From contig DAOUKG010000078.1 of NCBI GenBank assembly GCA_034421575.1, positions 1 to 64,000 of the forward strand: 64,000 bases of DNA, in the 5' to 3' direction. Below, in pieces: positions 51,603 to 59,713 of the stretch. Source of the stretch: VXLM01 sp034421575. GTDB taxonomy: Bacteria > Chloroflexota > Dehalococcoidia > Lucifugimonadales > VXLM01. The position numbers were made by a program, and so were the translations under genes. Under the pieces are notes generated by a model. It did not search any database. It saw only the letters and a program-made list of their open reading frames with translations, and was not told where the DNA came from. Position 1 is the first letter of the stretch. Every line of letters begins with the position of its first letter.

Positions 51603-52448
51603 CTACCTCTTCCCCGCAATCACCTTCATCGTGTCCGCCCGCGTCTCCGTGCCCTTCCGAAGCGTGTACGGCGACAGCTCGATGTGAGGAACCGTCGGCG
51701 CGCTCTCCTGCACGAACCCCTCGGCGTACGGCACCCCCGACGACATGCCTTGATGTCCCACCGATATCTCTACACGGCGCGCGCCGTACTCCTCGTCGTG
51801 ACCCTGCGACTTGTACATCGCCTCGGCCTTCTTGCGCGCGTCAATCTGGTCGGTCACGTCAACCGCGAAGTCCCAGTACTCGCGCGCGAAATAGACACCG
51901 GGGAAGTACGTTGCCGGAACCGTATGCGGCGCCGTCCGTTGTCCGTAGCGCGGAAGCTGCGCCAGCAGCTTGGCCTCCATCGTGGCCATGCCCGTCTCCG
52001 TATGATCGTTCTTCGTGGCAGACGCCATGCCGTGATGCCTGTCGACGAACGGACTCTGCGCCAGTATCACGTGCGGCCTTATTTCGAGAATCAGCTCACG
52101 CATCACCTCGATGGAGTCCGGCTGTCGCTCTACCACGAACGGCTTGTCCGTGAACTCAAGGACTCGCACGTCCTTTACGCCGAACAGCGCTCCCACCTGC
52201 TCCAACTCCGCCGCCTTCTCCGCCGCGTAGCTCTCCGCCGACTGGTTCACGATGGCCGGGTCCTGCTCGCTTTCGGGCTTCATCAGCTCGTCAGCAAGCC
52301 GCTCGTTATGCGTCATCCTGCCCGATGTCATCGAGACCCAAATCACCTCGTCGCCCAGTCCCGAATGGACCCCGCAGGTGCCCGCCACATGCGTGAAATC
52401 ATGCGGGTGCGCCATCACCACAAGAAACCGAAGCTGTTCACGCGCCAT
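51603..52448 (-). CDS. PIG-L family deacetylase
   Basis: This 281-aa protein has the LmbE/PIG-L zinc-site motif in a variant form, VVMAHPHDFTHVAGTCG (the family usually has AHPDD), followed by EVIWVSMTSG and the late ligand region SPFVDRHHGMASATKNDH. Members de-N-acetylate GlcNAc derivatives (mycothiol, bacillithiol, GPI) or other N-acyl sugars. The ATG at 52448 is preceded by AAGGAG at 6 nt; a longer start lacks a Shine-Dalgarno. It converges with the repeat array. No thiol-synthesis partner lies nearby. Confidence 0.82.
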   Translation of the reverse strand: MAREQLRFLVVMAHPHDFTHVAGTCGVHSGLGDEVIWVSMTSGRMTHNERLADELMKPESEQDPAIVNQSAESYAAEKAAELEQVGALFGVKDVRVLEFTDKPFVVERQPDSIEVMRELILEIRPHVILAQSPFVDRHHGMASATKNDHTETGMATMEAKLLAQLPRYGQRTAPHTVPATYFPGVYFAREYWDFAVDVTDQIDARKKAEAMYKSQGHDEEYGARRVEISVGHQGMSSGVPYAEGFVQESAPTVPHIELSPYTLRKGTETRADTMKVIAGKR

Positions 52449-53005
52449 AGTCTGCTCCTTCTCGTAAGTCGTATCTCCTTCCCCACAATGCGGGAAGGAC
52501 CTCAATCCCGATTTCTCATCCTTCCCCCGCCGGGGGATGACTTATGCCAAGAATCCCATCCTTCCCCCGCTGGGGGATGACTTATGCCAAGGATCCCATC
52601 CTTCCCCCGCCGGAGAAGGACTACTCTCAATATCCTTATCCATCCTCCGCCAGGGGAAGGACTAATCACAAATCACTATCCTTCCCCCGCCGGGGGAAGA
52701 CTTGTGCCAAGGATCCCATCCTTCTCCCGTCGGGGATGACTTATGCCAAGGATCCCATCCTTCCCCCGCCGGAGAAGGACTACTCTCAATATCCTTATCC
52801 ATCCTCCGCCGGAGAAGGACTACTCTCAATATCCTTATCCATCCTCCGCCAAGGGAAGGACTAATCACAAATCACTATCCTTCCCCCGCTGGGGGAAGGA
52901 CTAAGGAAGGGGGGCTCCCCTCGCCGCTCAAGCGTCCCTCCCCAACCGCCGCCATATTACCCCATCTACATCCCTCTGTGCTCTCCGCGCCCTCTGCGGT
53001 GAATC
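52449..53005. other. Intergenic region dominated by a ten-unit repeat array
   Basis: Between the PIG-L gene and the MFS gene nothing codes. The array at 52517-52904 covers most of it; the remainder contains CTCTGTGCTCTCCGCGCCCT and GCGGTGAATCTC (52973-53005), a short family also at 4660, 13907 and 23325. Confidence 0.6.
52517..52904. repeat. Ten-unit tandem array of ~40-bp palindromic repeats
   Basis: Units start at 52517, 52557, 52597, 52641, 52677, 52717, 52756, 52800, 52840 and 52877 (36-44 bp apart). Each begins with (C)ATCCTTCCCCCGCCGGGGGA or a shortened form and ends with one of three tails: GACTTATGCCAAGGATCC, GGACTACTCTCAATATCC or GGACTAATCACAAATCAC. The tails recur, so they are not unique spacers. 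The second half (52756-52904) repeats the order of 52597-52716 imperfectly, suggesting expansion by duplication. It is not a CRISPR. Confidence 0.85.
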
Positions 53006-54199
53006 TCATCCTACCTCATACTCCCTGCTATCCGACCCTGCACCTACCACAAGACCAACCAGCAGCGCGACCGGCCCCGCCAGCAGCAGCCACATCGCCG
53101 TGTCGAGTCCCCAACTATCAGACACCACTCCAAGCCCGAATGGAATCACCGAGGCCACAATCCCAAAGACGTTGCCCAGCGCCACGATGGTCCCGCTCCG
53201 TCCGGGCAGCGAGGAGTAGGCCCGTCCTTGGAGCACCGAGTACCAACCCGCGCACGCAAACCCCAGCAGCGCGACGATGACCAGCTTCAATTCGAACGAA
53301 GGTAACAGCAGAAACGCCGGATACAACCCCAGCACGGCGATCACGCTGTACCGCAGATACGTCAGTCCACGCACTCGTTCAAGCAATGGAATCAAGATCA
53401 GGTTGCCAACGAGGCCGGCTCCCACCCACACCGAGAGCGTCATTGCCGCCCTCGATTCGGATGTTCCGGCGATGTCGACCATGTACAGCGCCAGGAAACC
53501 GAGGAATATGTCGAGCATCAGGTCCGACGCCTGCAGCAACGCGAGCCACTTGACCACCCTGAACCGCTTGAGCGCGCTCAACGCGGTTCGTATCCCTTCT
53601 GCGAAGGATCGCGTACTTCGGTCGGTCTCGCCGCCGGTCGGCGCAAGAGACACCCGGGACACCGCTACAATCGCCGGGGCCGTGAGAACGGCCATCGCCA
53701 TGAAAGCAATCCGCCATCCCAGACCGACCGCAACGGCCCCCGCGAGCACCAGGGGACCGAGCGCGACCGCTACCCACCCGGCGAATTCCCAGCGCACCAT
53801 GTTCTGCTCGCGACGCGCCGGATCGAGGTCCATCAGCGACGCCTGAGACAGGCTTACGAATCCACCCGACGCGGGATAGAAGATCACCCACGCTGCCAGC
53901 AGCACGACGAATCCCTGGCTGACCGAAATGAGCCCGACCGCCGCCGCGAACACCACGCCGCCCCCCAGCACCAGCAGCCTGCGATAGCCCACGTCGCCCA
54001 GTATGCCGATGAACGGCTCGACGAAGCTGGAAACGATGCCAGGCACGCTCAACAGCAGCCCGATCTGCACGTACGTCAGATCGAGGTCGTCACGCACAAC
54101 TGGCCATGCGGCATTCGCGACGCCCCCCACAAGCTCGTCCAGGAACACAATGGCAAGAAAGGCCAGTAACGTCGTGGACGGCAGCCGCAGGTGACGCAT
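53006..54199 (-). CDS. Major facilitator superfamily transporter
   Basis: This 12-helix permease of about 397 aa begins LRLPSTTLLAFLAIVFLDEL and has the MFS loop-2/3 region GYRRLLVLGGGVVFAAAVGL. Following helices include GFVVLLAAWVIFYPASGG, ALGPLVLAGAVAVGLGW and, in the second half, FLALYMVDIAG, YSVIAVLGLYPAFLLLPSF and VALLGFACAGWYSVLQGRAY. The start ATG at 54199 is preferred over a TTG 13 codons earlier. Cargo is unknown; it is separated by the array from the PIG-L gene. Confidence 0.88.
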   Translation of the reverse strand: MRHLRLPSTTLLAFLAIVFLDELVGGVANAAWPVVRDDLDLTYVQIGLLLSVPGIVSSFVEPFIGILGDVGYRRLLVLGGGVVFAAAVGLISVSQGFVVLLAAWVIFYPASGGFVSLSQASLMDLDPARREQNMVRWEFAGWVAVALGPLVLAGAVAVGLGWRIAFMAMAVLTAPAIVAVSRVSLAPTGGETDRSTRSFAEGIRTALSALKRFRVVKWLALLQASDLMLDIFLGFLALYMVDIAGTSESRAAMTLSVWVGAGLVGNLILIPLLERVRGLTYLRYSVIAVLGLYPAFLLLPSFELKLVIVALLGFACAGWYSVLQGRAYSSLPGRSGTIVALGNVFGIVASVIPFGLGVVSDSWGLDTAMWLLLAGPVALLVGLVVGAGSDSREYEVG

Positions 54200-54238
54200 C
54201 GTATTCTGCAAAGCCGGGTTCTTCCGATTCCTATTCAA

Positions 54239-54514
54239 TATATGGCAGCAAGATTGAGTGGCGCGTATCCCCTCTCCCGTCGTGGGAGAGGGCTAGAGCC
54301 TGCCCCGTTGCAGAACGGGGGTGAGGGTGATGCCCCTACGTAGGCGAGGGCAGTTACTTGAAAGCCTGTCGAAGGGCAGTTCTCCGCAAGCAATGGATAT
54401 TGTGAACAAGGACAATATTCAATCACCTCCCAGCGAAGGGTAAAGGAAGATCCGTTCGCCCTGAGCCTGTCGAAGGGCAGTTCTCCGCGTGCCAAGGTGG
54501 ATTCCAAATCTGGA
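54239..54514. repeat. Repeat cluster upstream of the MFS gene
   Basis: It contains CCCTCTCCCGTCGTGGGAGA with GGGCTAGAGCCTGCCCCGTT (54270-54330, an interrupted version of the GAGGG repeat), ACTTGAAAGCCTGTCGAAGG (54356-54375) and GTTCGCCCTGAGCCTGTCGA (54453-54472). The two genes on either side are both on the minus strand. Confidence 0.6.
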
Positions 54515-55354
54515 CTACCGCGGCGGCCCCTGCCGTACCCGCTCCCTGGTCCCCTTGATGGTGCCGTACCATGACCCGAAGCTGTAGATCGCCCACGTCA
54601 ACCCCGCCTCCTCGAGGGCGGCGACGCGGTCTGCCACCTCCGAAGGATCGTCCATCGGGTTCCCGACTCCCGCGACCATGTCGAAGGACCTGTCGCTCGT
54701 TCGGTGCTCGCCGACGAAATCGCCAACGTCCCGGAGGATGTCCGGAGTGATCGGCGTGCTCCCGTTGTTGACGATCGGGAACGCGCCATCCCACCGTGCC
54801 GCCCTGCGGAAAGGCGCCCGATTCGGCCACTGACCACCCACCCAGATGGGAATGCGCGGCCGTTGCACAGGTTTTGGCAGGAACGTCACGTCGTCGATCT
54901 TGTACTCTTGTCCATCGTACGAAAATGGCTCGCCGCTCCAGAGTCCCGCCAACACGTCGAGGCCCTCGTCAAGCTTCCTGGCCCGTAACCTGTTGTCGGT
55001 TTCCTCTCCGAACGCTGCGAACTCGGTGTCGATCGGGCTCCCCAGCCCGACCCCGAAGATCAGCCTCCCGTTGGAGAGATGGTCGAGCGATACCGTCGCC
55101 CGCGCCACCTGCCAGGGCCTCCGCCGCGCCAGCGGCGTCACCATCGCCCCGATTCGGATGCGATCCGTCCGCATCGCAACAGCCGACAATGCCACCCACG
55201 GATCGACGAACGGCGCCTTCATTCCCAGCCAAACGTGGTCCCACGTGAACACCGCGTCCCATCCGGCCTGCTCCGCCTCATACGCCAACTCCGCCATGAA
55301 CCGTGGGTCCGCAAACTCTTCAAACGGGGGAATATCTATACCGTGTTGCACCAT
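54515..55354 (-). CDS. Luciferase-like (LLM) flavin- or F420-dependent oxidoreductase
   Basis: This 279-aa TIM-barrel protein has AEQAGWDAVFTWDHVWLG (~30-47), RIRIGAMVTPLARRRPWQVA, LSNGRLIFGVGLGSPIDTEF and PIWVGGQWPNRAPFRRAARW, all LLM-family motifs. The subfamily with VTPLARRRPW is usually F420-dependent, but a small FMN family is also possible. AAGGAG is 3 nt before the chosen ATG (a GTG one codon later is 6 nt away). Substrate unknown; many SAR202-type genomes are rich in such enzymes. Confidence 0.87.
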   Translation of the reverse strand: MVQHGIDIPPFEEFADPRFMAELAYEAEQAGWDAVFTWDHVWLGMKAPFVDPWVALSAVAMRTDRIRIGAMVTPLARRRPWQVARATVSLDHLSNGRLIFGVGLGSPIDTEFAAFGEETDNRLRARKLDEGLDVLAGLWSGEPFSYDGQEYKIDDVTFLPKPVQRPRIPIWVGGQWPNRAPFRRAARWDGAFPIVNNGSTPITPDILRDVGDFVGEHRTSDRSFDMVAGVGNPMDDPSEVADRVAALEEAGLTWAIYSFGSWYGTIKGTRERVRQGPPR

Positions 55355-55766
55355 CAACTCCTTGCATGGTCGTAATTGTTGACGCGGGCAGTTTACCTAC
55401 TTTCAGCGCATCATTCCTGCATACACGCTTTCTGTCCTGGTGACTTGCTGCGCATTAGGGACACCGGGTCTTCGCCTATGTGCTAGGTCAAATGTCGCAT
55501 CGACGGGTTCTGAACAGAGAAACTGAATCGGAAAACACATTTACCCTGAGCCTGTCGAAGGGCATGTAAGGGCGATTCGCGAATCGCCCTTGCCACTTTC
55601 ATTCCAGGTGGCGCCGGTGGCAACCGGCATGAAAGATTAGGTAGAAACGGCGATACGCTGAATGTTTGCAATGCTAAGGACAGAGATCGCAATAGGTCAC
55701 GAAACCTGGAAGAGAGAAGCTATGCGGAAAAGTGGGGGATGGGAGGAGAAGACGACGGGGTTCGAC
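55355..55766. repeat. Intergenic region with palindromic repeats
   Basis: CCCTGAGCCTGTCGAAGGGC (55544-55563), the palindrome AGGGCGATTCGCGAATCGCC (55569-55588) and CATTCCAGGTGGCGCCGGTG with GCAACCGGCATG (55600-55632) lie in a row. The rest shows no gene. The second palindrome also occurs at 15890, and the third resembles the hairpins at 15848-15880. Confidence 0.55.
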
Positions 55767-56213
55767 TCAGTTACGAGATGTCCAGATGGTGTGGTAGTTG
55801 TCGCCGAGGATGGCGGCGGTCATCTCGGTCTTTTCACATTGCCTGAGCTCTCTGAGCACGGAGGCGCAGGTGTCCTGTGATTCGCGCTGGTTCGAACCCG
55901 ACCGGGAGAACCTCTCAACGAGCTTGGCCCAGATGCCGTTCTGAACGAGGGTATCTACGTAGCCGTGCCACGGAACGACCGTCAGGCTGGTCGCGCGTGG
56001 GAATCCGGGCCGGAGACGTCGGACGCTTCTGATTCGCTCGCGGGGAGAAGAGACCATTGGCATGATGCGGAGCATCGGCCCGTTGGACTCATTACTCCTC
56101 ATGTCGAAGACGGCGGACCTATCGAATGTTGGGAAGGATATTGAAACAACTTCGGCGTTATCGATATCGTTGAAAAGCTCCTCAAGGTCGACAGCGAAAT
56201 CGTCGCGATCCAT
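55767..56213 (-). CDS. Hypothetical protein, about 148 aa
   Basis: It begins DRDDFAVDLEELFNDIDNAE, then VVSISFPTFDRSAVFDMRSN and MLRIMPMVSSPRERIRSVRR, giving an alpha/beta protein. The C-terminal half (LTVVPWHGYVDTLVQNGIWA, FSRSGSNQRESQDTCASVLR) may pack a helix on it. No catalytic motif is recognised. I prefer the ATG at 56213, with GGGAGG upstream; an earlier start adds 22 residues. A conserved-Chloroflexota protein of this kind may have a role with ETF next door, but that is not shown. Confidence 0.6.
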   Translation of the reverse strand: MDRDDFAVDLEELFNDIDNAEVVSISFPTFDRSAVFDMRSNESNGPMLRIMPMVSSPRERIRSVRRLRPGFPRATSLTVVPWHGYVDTLVQNGIWAKLVERFSRSGSNQRESQDTCASVLRELRQCEKTEMTAAILGDNYHTIWTSRN

Positions 56214-56315
56214 GAATGGACATCCCTCCCGGAAGCTAGTGAATCGGCGCCAAAAGCCGGAACCGACTATCGACGACACGACACATCAATTTATAGCACG
56301 TTGTGGTCATGAAAT

Positions 56316-57299
56316 TCAAGAGTCAACGAGGTCTCTGACGGTTTCCATGAAGGATGGTATAACAGCCTGCCAGTCTCCTACCACTCCATAAGAGGCGTCC
56401 TTGAAGATATTTGCCTCGCGGTCCTTGTTGATGGCGACGATATGCTTCGCCCCGGAGCATCCCGCCATGTGCTGGCTCGCGCCCGATATGCCGACGGAGA
56501 TGTATACGTTCGGCGCTATCGTCCTGCCGGTCAGACCGACCTGGTACGAGTGATCGATCCATCCGGCGTCGCAGGCGGCGCGGGAGGCGCCCATGGCTCC
56601 TCCGAGCACGTCGGCGAGTTGCTGAAGAACCTCGAAGGGTTCGGGGCCGCCAAGTCCGCGCCCGCCCGACACGACGATGTTCGCGTCTTCGAGGCGGACG
56701 CCCTCGCTCGCCTGGGCCACCGTGCGAATGTTCCTCACCCGGCTTGGCGAGGTCGAGAGGTCGACTGATATCGGCACGATGTCGCCGGTTCGTGAGACAT
56801 CCGGTTCGGGAGCCTCATAAGCCCTGCCGCGCATGACGACAACCTGCGCGCCTTCCCCGGGGAAGGTGACGGCTGCCATCGCGCTTCCGCCGTACACGGG
56901 TCTCGTTGCGACGACACGCCCGGTGTCTACATCGACTCCGACGCGAATGCAGTCCTGCGCCAGTCCTGCCCCGAGACGGAATGCCGCGCGCGGTCCGATC
57001 TCGCGACCGTCCTGCGTCTTGCCAATGAGAACGACCTCGGGCCCGACCTGATTGCACACTTCCGTGAGTGCCGTGACCTTGGGGTCGATTTCCGGCCCGG
57101 CGAGCGCGGGATCGTCGACGGTATATACCGCCGACGCGCCGAGGGAGACTACCTGTTCGGCAGGTCCTTCTATGCCAGAGCCCAACAGGGCAACGCCGAC
57201 ATCGTCCGATATCTGTCGCGCAGCCGCAATCAACTCACCCGTTACGGGATCTAGCGCGTTGCCGTCGTTCAGTTCGCCTAGTACGAGGACTTTGGTCAT
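56316..57299 (-). CDS. etfA: Electron transfer flavoprotein, alpha subunit
   Basis: This 327-aa protein begins KVLVLGELNDGNALDPVTGE and carries the FAD-binding C-terminal domain: VVSGGRGLGGPEPFEVLQQL, AACDAGWIDHSYQVGLTGRT, IAPNVYISVGISGASQHMAG and AINKDREANIFKDASYGVVG. ETF takes electrons from acyl-CoA, dimethylglycine and sarcosine dehydrogenases and passes them to ETF:quinone oxidoreductase. The ATG at 57299 fits family length. It follows etfB on the same strand with a 28-bp gap. Confidence 0.96.
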   Translation of the reverse strand: MTKVLVLGELNDGNALDPVTGELIAAARQISDDVGVALLGSGIEGPAEQVVSLGASAVYTVDDPALAGPEIDPKVTALTEVCNQVGPEVVLIGKTQDGREIGPRAAFRLGAGLAQDCIRVGVDVDTGRVVATRPVYGGSAMAAVTFPGEGAQVVVMRGRAYEAPEPDVSRTGDIVPISVDLSTSPSRVRNIRTVAQASEGVRLEDANIVVSGGRGLGGPEPFEVLQQLADVLGGAMGASRAACDAGWIDHSYQVGLTGRTIAPNVYISVGISGASQHMAGCSGAKHIVAINKDREANIFKDASYGVVGDWQAVIPSFMETVRDLVDS

Positions 57300-57327
57300 T
57301 GGGGTTAGAGTATTGTGAGTATTCGGT

Positions 57328-58119
57328 TCAGATGAGCTTGTCTTCACGGAGCTTGAGGGCCAGCTTGCGTCCTGCGTCGGCGTCATCCTCACCCTCGATT
57401 ATCTCCACTGAGCGGTCGGTCTCAGGGACGTAGAGGTCGGAAATGACGACCTTCGGCGCGAGGGCAGACGCGTCCATGTCGAGATCTCCCGCGTTCCACA
57501 CGGTGGGCGTCTTACGCCCCGCCGCCATGATGCCTCGCAACGTCGCGTAACGCGGCTCTCCGAGCTCGTTCGTTACCGTAACGAGGGCGGGAAGGTTTGC
57601 CTCCAGTTCCCGGTAGCCGTCGGGCACGACCTGCTGGACAGCTACGGTCCCGTCAGCCACGTCGACCTTCTGCGCAAAGGTGAGACAGGGAAGATCGAGC
57701 ATCTCCGCCACTCCCAGTGGTACCTGGGCGTTGTCCCAGTCGGAGGCCTGTCGGCCGGCGAGGATGAGGTCAAAATCCCCGATCTTCCGGATGGCAGCCG
57801 ACAACACGGTCGCGGTGGCGAAGGAGTCGAGATCATGGAAGGCCTCGTCTTCCAGGAGCACGAGGTCATCGGCTCCCATGGAGAGAGGCTTCTTCACCAC
57901 GTCCATGACGAATGATCTGCCCATGGAGAGGGCGGTCACGTGCGCGCCGACGGCGTCCTTGATGCGAAGCGCGGCCTCGACCGCGTTCTCGTCGAAACCA
58001 TTGAGGACAGGCGGCGTCCCCTGCGATTCGACCACTCGCTTGGTCTCGGGATCAACCTTGAACGCCGATGCAGGCATCTCCGGGTCGAGCACCTGCTTGA
58101 CACACACGATAATGTTCAC
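57328..58119 (-). CDS. etfB: Electron transfer flavoprotein, beta subunit
   Basis: This 263-aa protein begins MNIIVCVKQVLDPEMPASAF and has LNGFDENAVEAALRIKD, the AMP-binding region and LILAGRQASDWDNAQVPLGV. LEANLPALVTVTNELGEPRY is the hallmark of ETF-beta. It is first in the pair with etfA. The dimethylglycine-dehydrogenase-like flavoprotein at 0.5-3 kb is a candidate donor. Confidence 0.96.
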   Translation of the reverse strand: MNIIVCVKQVLDPEMPASAFKVDPETKRVVESQGTPPVLNGFDENAVEAALRIKDAVGAHVTALSMGRSFVMDVVKKPLSMGADDLVLLEDEAFHDLDSFATATVLSAAIRKIGDFDLILAGRQASDWDNAQVPLGVAEMLDLPCLTFAQKVDVADGTVAVQQVVPDGYRELEANLPALVTVTNELGEPRYATLRGIMAAGRKTPTVWNAGDLDMDASALAPKVVISDLYVPETDRSVEIIEGEDDADAGRKLALKLREDKLI

Positions 58120-58232
58120 GGGTGGGGAACGGTCTCCGGTAAACGTTTATTGCAGCCACTACATGGTACGCCATAAGTCCGCCCTCAGCATAGGGAATTG
58201 AGGGTCATTTTGACGATATAGCGACGCCCTCA

Positions 58233-58988
58233 TCAGGACGCATTCTCGCACCTGTCGAGGAACGACTTGGCGGACGGACCGACCCACTGCGTCCACTGCG
58301 TGCTCAGGAAGCGGATGTTGCGTTCGAGGTAGAAGTCGAGATTGTCGTCGCTCACGAGCGCGCCCGCGTGCTTCCCTGCGCCCAATATGGCTTCGTATCC
58401 CCGGTCGGCGGCGGCGAGAACGTCCGGGTGACGGTGCTGGCCGATGAGACCCATGCTCTGGGAGAGGTCGCCGTTGGCGATGAAGAACACGTCGATGCCG
58501 TCGACCTTGACGATTTCCTCGATATTCTCGATGGCGATGATGTCCTCGATCAGGACGATCATCAACGTCTCGTCGTTGGCCTTCTCGTAGTAATTGTCGA
58601 CGCCGATGCCCTGGCGACTCGTGGCCATGCCGCGCTTGCCGATGGGATGGAACTTGCCGCCGTCCGCCACGTTCTGCGCCTCCTCCGCCGTGTTGACGTG
58701 TGGGACCACGACCGCCTGTGCGCCGAGGTCGAGCGTCCGGTAAATCATTCCCTGCATATTGAGATGAATCCGCACGACTGAGGTCATCCCCCACAGGTCG
58801 CAGGCACGCGACAGGTTTGGAATGTCCTGGAAGTCGAACGGGCCGTGCTCAGCTTCGATCCACATGCCGTCGAAGCCCAACGGCCCAAGGAATTCGATGA
58901 TGTCGCCGCTCATGTTTCCCATGGCAATGGTGGCGACGCCGCCTGCCTCCAGGGTGTGTTTCGCTTTGTTCTTGCGCAGTTCCGTCAT
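58233..58988 (-). CDS. HpcH/HpaI aldolase/citrate lyase family protein
   Basis: This 251-aa second family member has GFDGMWIEAEHGPFDFQDI, VVRIHLNMQGMIYRTLDLGA, LIEDIIAIENIEEIVKVDGI (metal-ligand Glu) and VFFIANGDLSQSMG (metal-ligand Asp). Compared with the copy at 12 kb it is only distantly similar. AAGGAG is 12 nt before the ATG at 58988; an upstream ATG would add 24 residues. Pyruvate aldolase activity is expected; no pathway partner is adjacent. Confidence 0.87.
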   Translation of the reverse strand: MTELRKNKAKHTLEAGGVATIAMGNMSGDIIEFLGPLGFDGMWIEAEHGPFDFQDIPNLSRACDLWGMTSVVRIHLNMQGMIYRTLDLGAQAVVVPHVNTAEEAQNVADGGKFHPIGKRGMATSRQGIGVDNYYEKANDETLMIVLIEDIIAIENIEEIVKVDGIDVFFIANGDLSQSMGLIGQHRHPDVLAAADRGYEAILGAGKHAGALVSDDNLDFYLERNIRFLSTQWTQWVGPSAKSFLDRCENAS

Positions 58989-59340
58989 TGGTGGGTGTGT
59001 CTCCTTTGGTTCCTGCTTGAGGACGTGGCGATTATATGTGCCCCCGAAGAAGCGCGTCAAACGCTGATGAGGTCTCCCAAGACCTTTCTACGCTCCAGAA
59101 CGTACCACGATGTCGTAACAGCCCGGCGAGTGCAAGCGAACATCATTCACGGTAACTGTTCAAACTTCGTGATATCCCTCGACGCATACGAAGTCACCGT
59201 CATACCCGCGAAAGCGGGTATCCATAGGGGTGGGGTATATTCACCCCATGAACTCTGCACACTCACGCTCTCCCCCTTCATTGACGAATGCGAAAGCATG
59301 GTGATACGTTCCCGAAACCGTACTTCGATGGAGGGCCGCT

Positions 59341-59536
59341 ATGCCGTCAGTCGAGACCGCGACGGGTCCCGCCACGTGCGACTACAGACGGCAGTCTCGG
59401 CGAGTTCGGGAGTCAACATCATCGTGTCGACCGGCATGTGGCTCGACGCGCCGCACCTCAGGTCCCTAGGCGCGAGCGACGACGACATAAGGAAGCTGAC
59501 GGTAGACAATCCGAGGCGGTACTTCGAAGGCAAGAA
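59341..59536 (+). pseudogene. Decayed phosphotriesterase-family gene fragment
   Basis: The ATG with GGAGGG upstream starts MPSVETATGPATCD, like the M(x)SVxTxxGPV start of phosphotriesterase-family lactonases. After about 15 codons the similarity shifts by one frame to ASSGVNIIVSTGMWLDAP (the central TGVNIV-ATGFW motif), and then directly to LRSLGASDDDIRKLTVDNPR with RYFEG, the normal C-terminus. About 250 residues of the roughly 320-residue enzyme are missing, so at least two internal deletions have occurred. Confidence 0.6.
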
Positions 59537-59538
59537 TC

Positions 59539-59673
59539 CGTCCGTTCGCCCTGAGCAGCGTTATGCCACGTGCGCCCTTCGACAAGCTCAGGCCGAACGG
59601 GGCTGTGCCGGGGTGTCAGTAACTGCCGCCAAAATGGAGCAAATATGAGCAGTTACTTGAAAGCCTGTCGAAG
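59539..59673. repeat. Composite repeat
   Basis: GTTCGCCCTGAGCAGCGTTA, CCCTTCGACAAGCTCAGGCC, GGGGTGTCAGTAACTGCC and AGTTACTTGAAAGCCTGTCG occur in this order. It is the same set of modules as at 3702-3803, 23223-23297 and 23366-23392, rearranged. Confidence 0.65.
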
Positions 59674-59713
59674 CGTGAACCGGCGAGCCACTACGTAGTT
59701 AAGAGGAGACACA

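Larger units (their letters stand above)
58989..59713. other. Gene-poor stretch with a pseudogene remnant and repeats
   Basis: This 720-bp stretch contains a REP (CGTCATACCCGCG..., 59198-59224), a phosphotriesterase-like remnant (59341-59536) and the composite repeat at 59539-59627, then ACTTGAAAGCCTGTCGAAGC (59654-59673). No intact gene was found. Confidence 0.6.

Noticed and set aside
52517..52904. CRISPR array
   Set aside because: The period is about 40 bp and the repeat core is partly palindromic, but the sequences between cores repeat as three tails and are not unique spacers; no cas genes lie nearby.
55862..55912. tRNA-like T-arm (GGTTCGAACCCGACC)
   Set aside because: No acceptor, D or anticodon stem pairs around it, and it lies within the hypothetical gene on the minus strand.
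58845..59648. Plus-strand frame of 267 aa spanning 58.8-59.6 kb
   Set aside because: The front part is antisense to the HpcH/HpaI gene and the back part merges the phosphotriesterase remnant with repeats; it is not a single protein.
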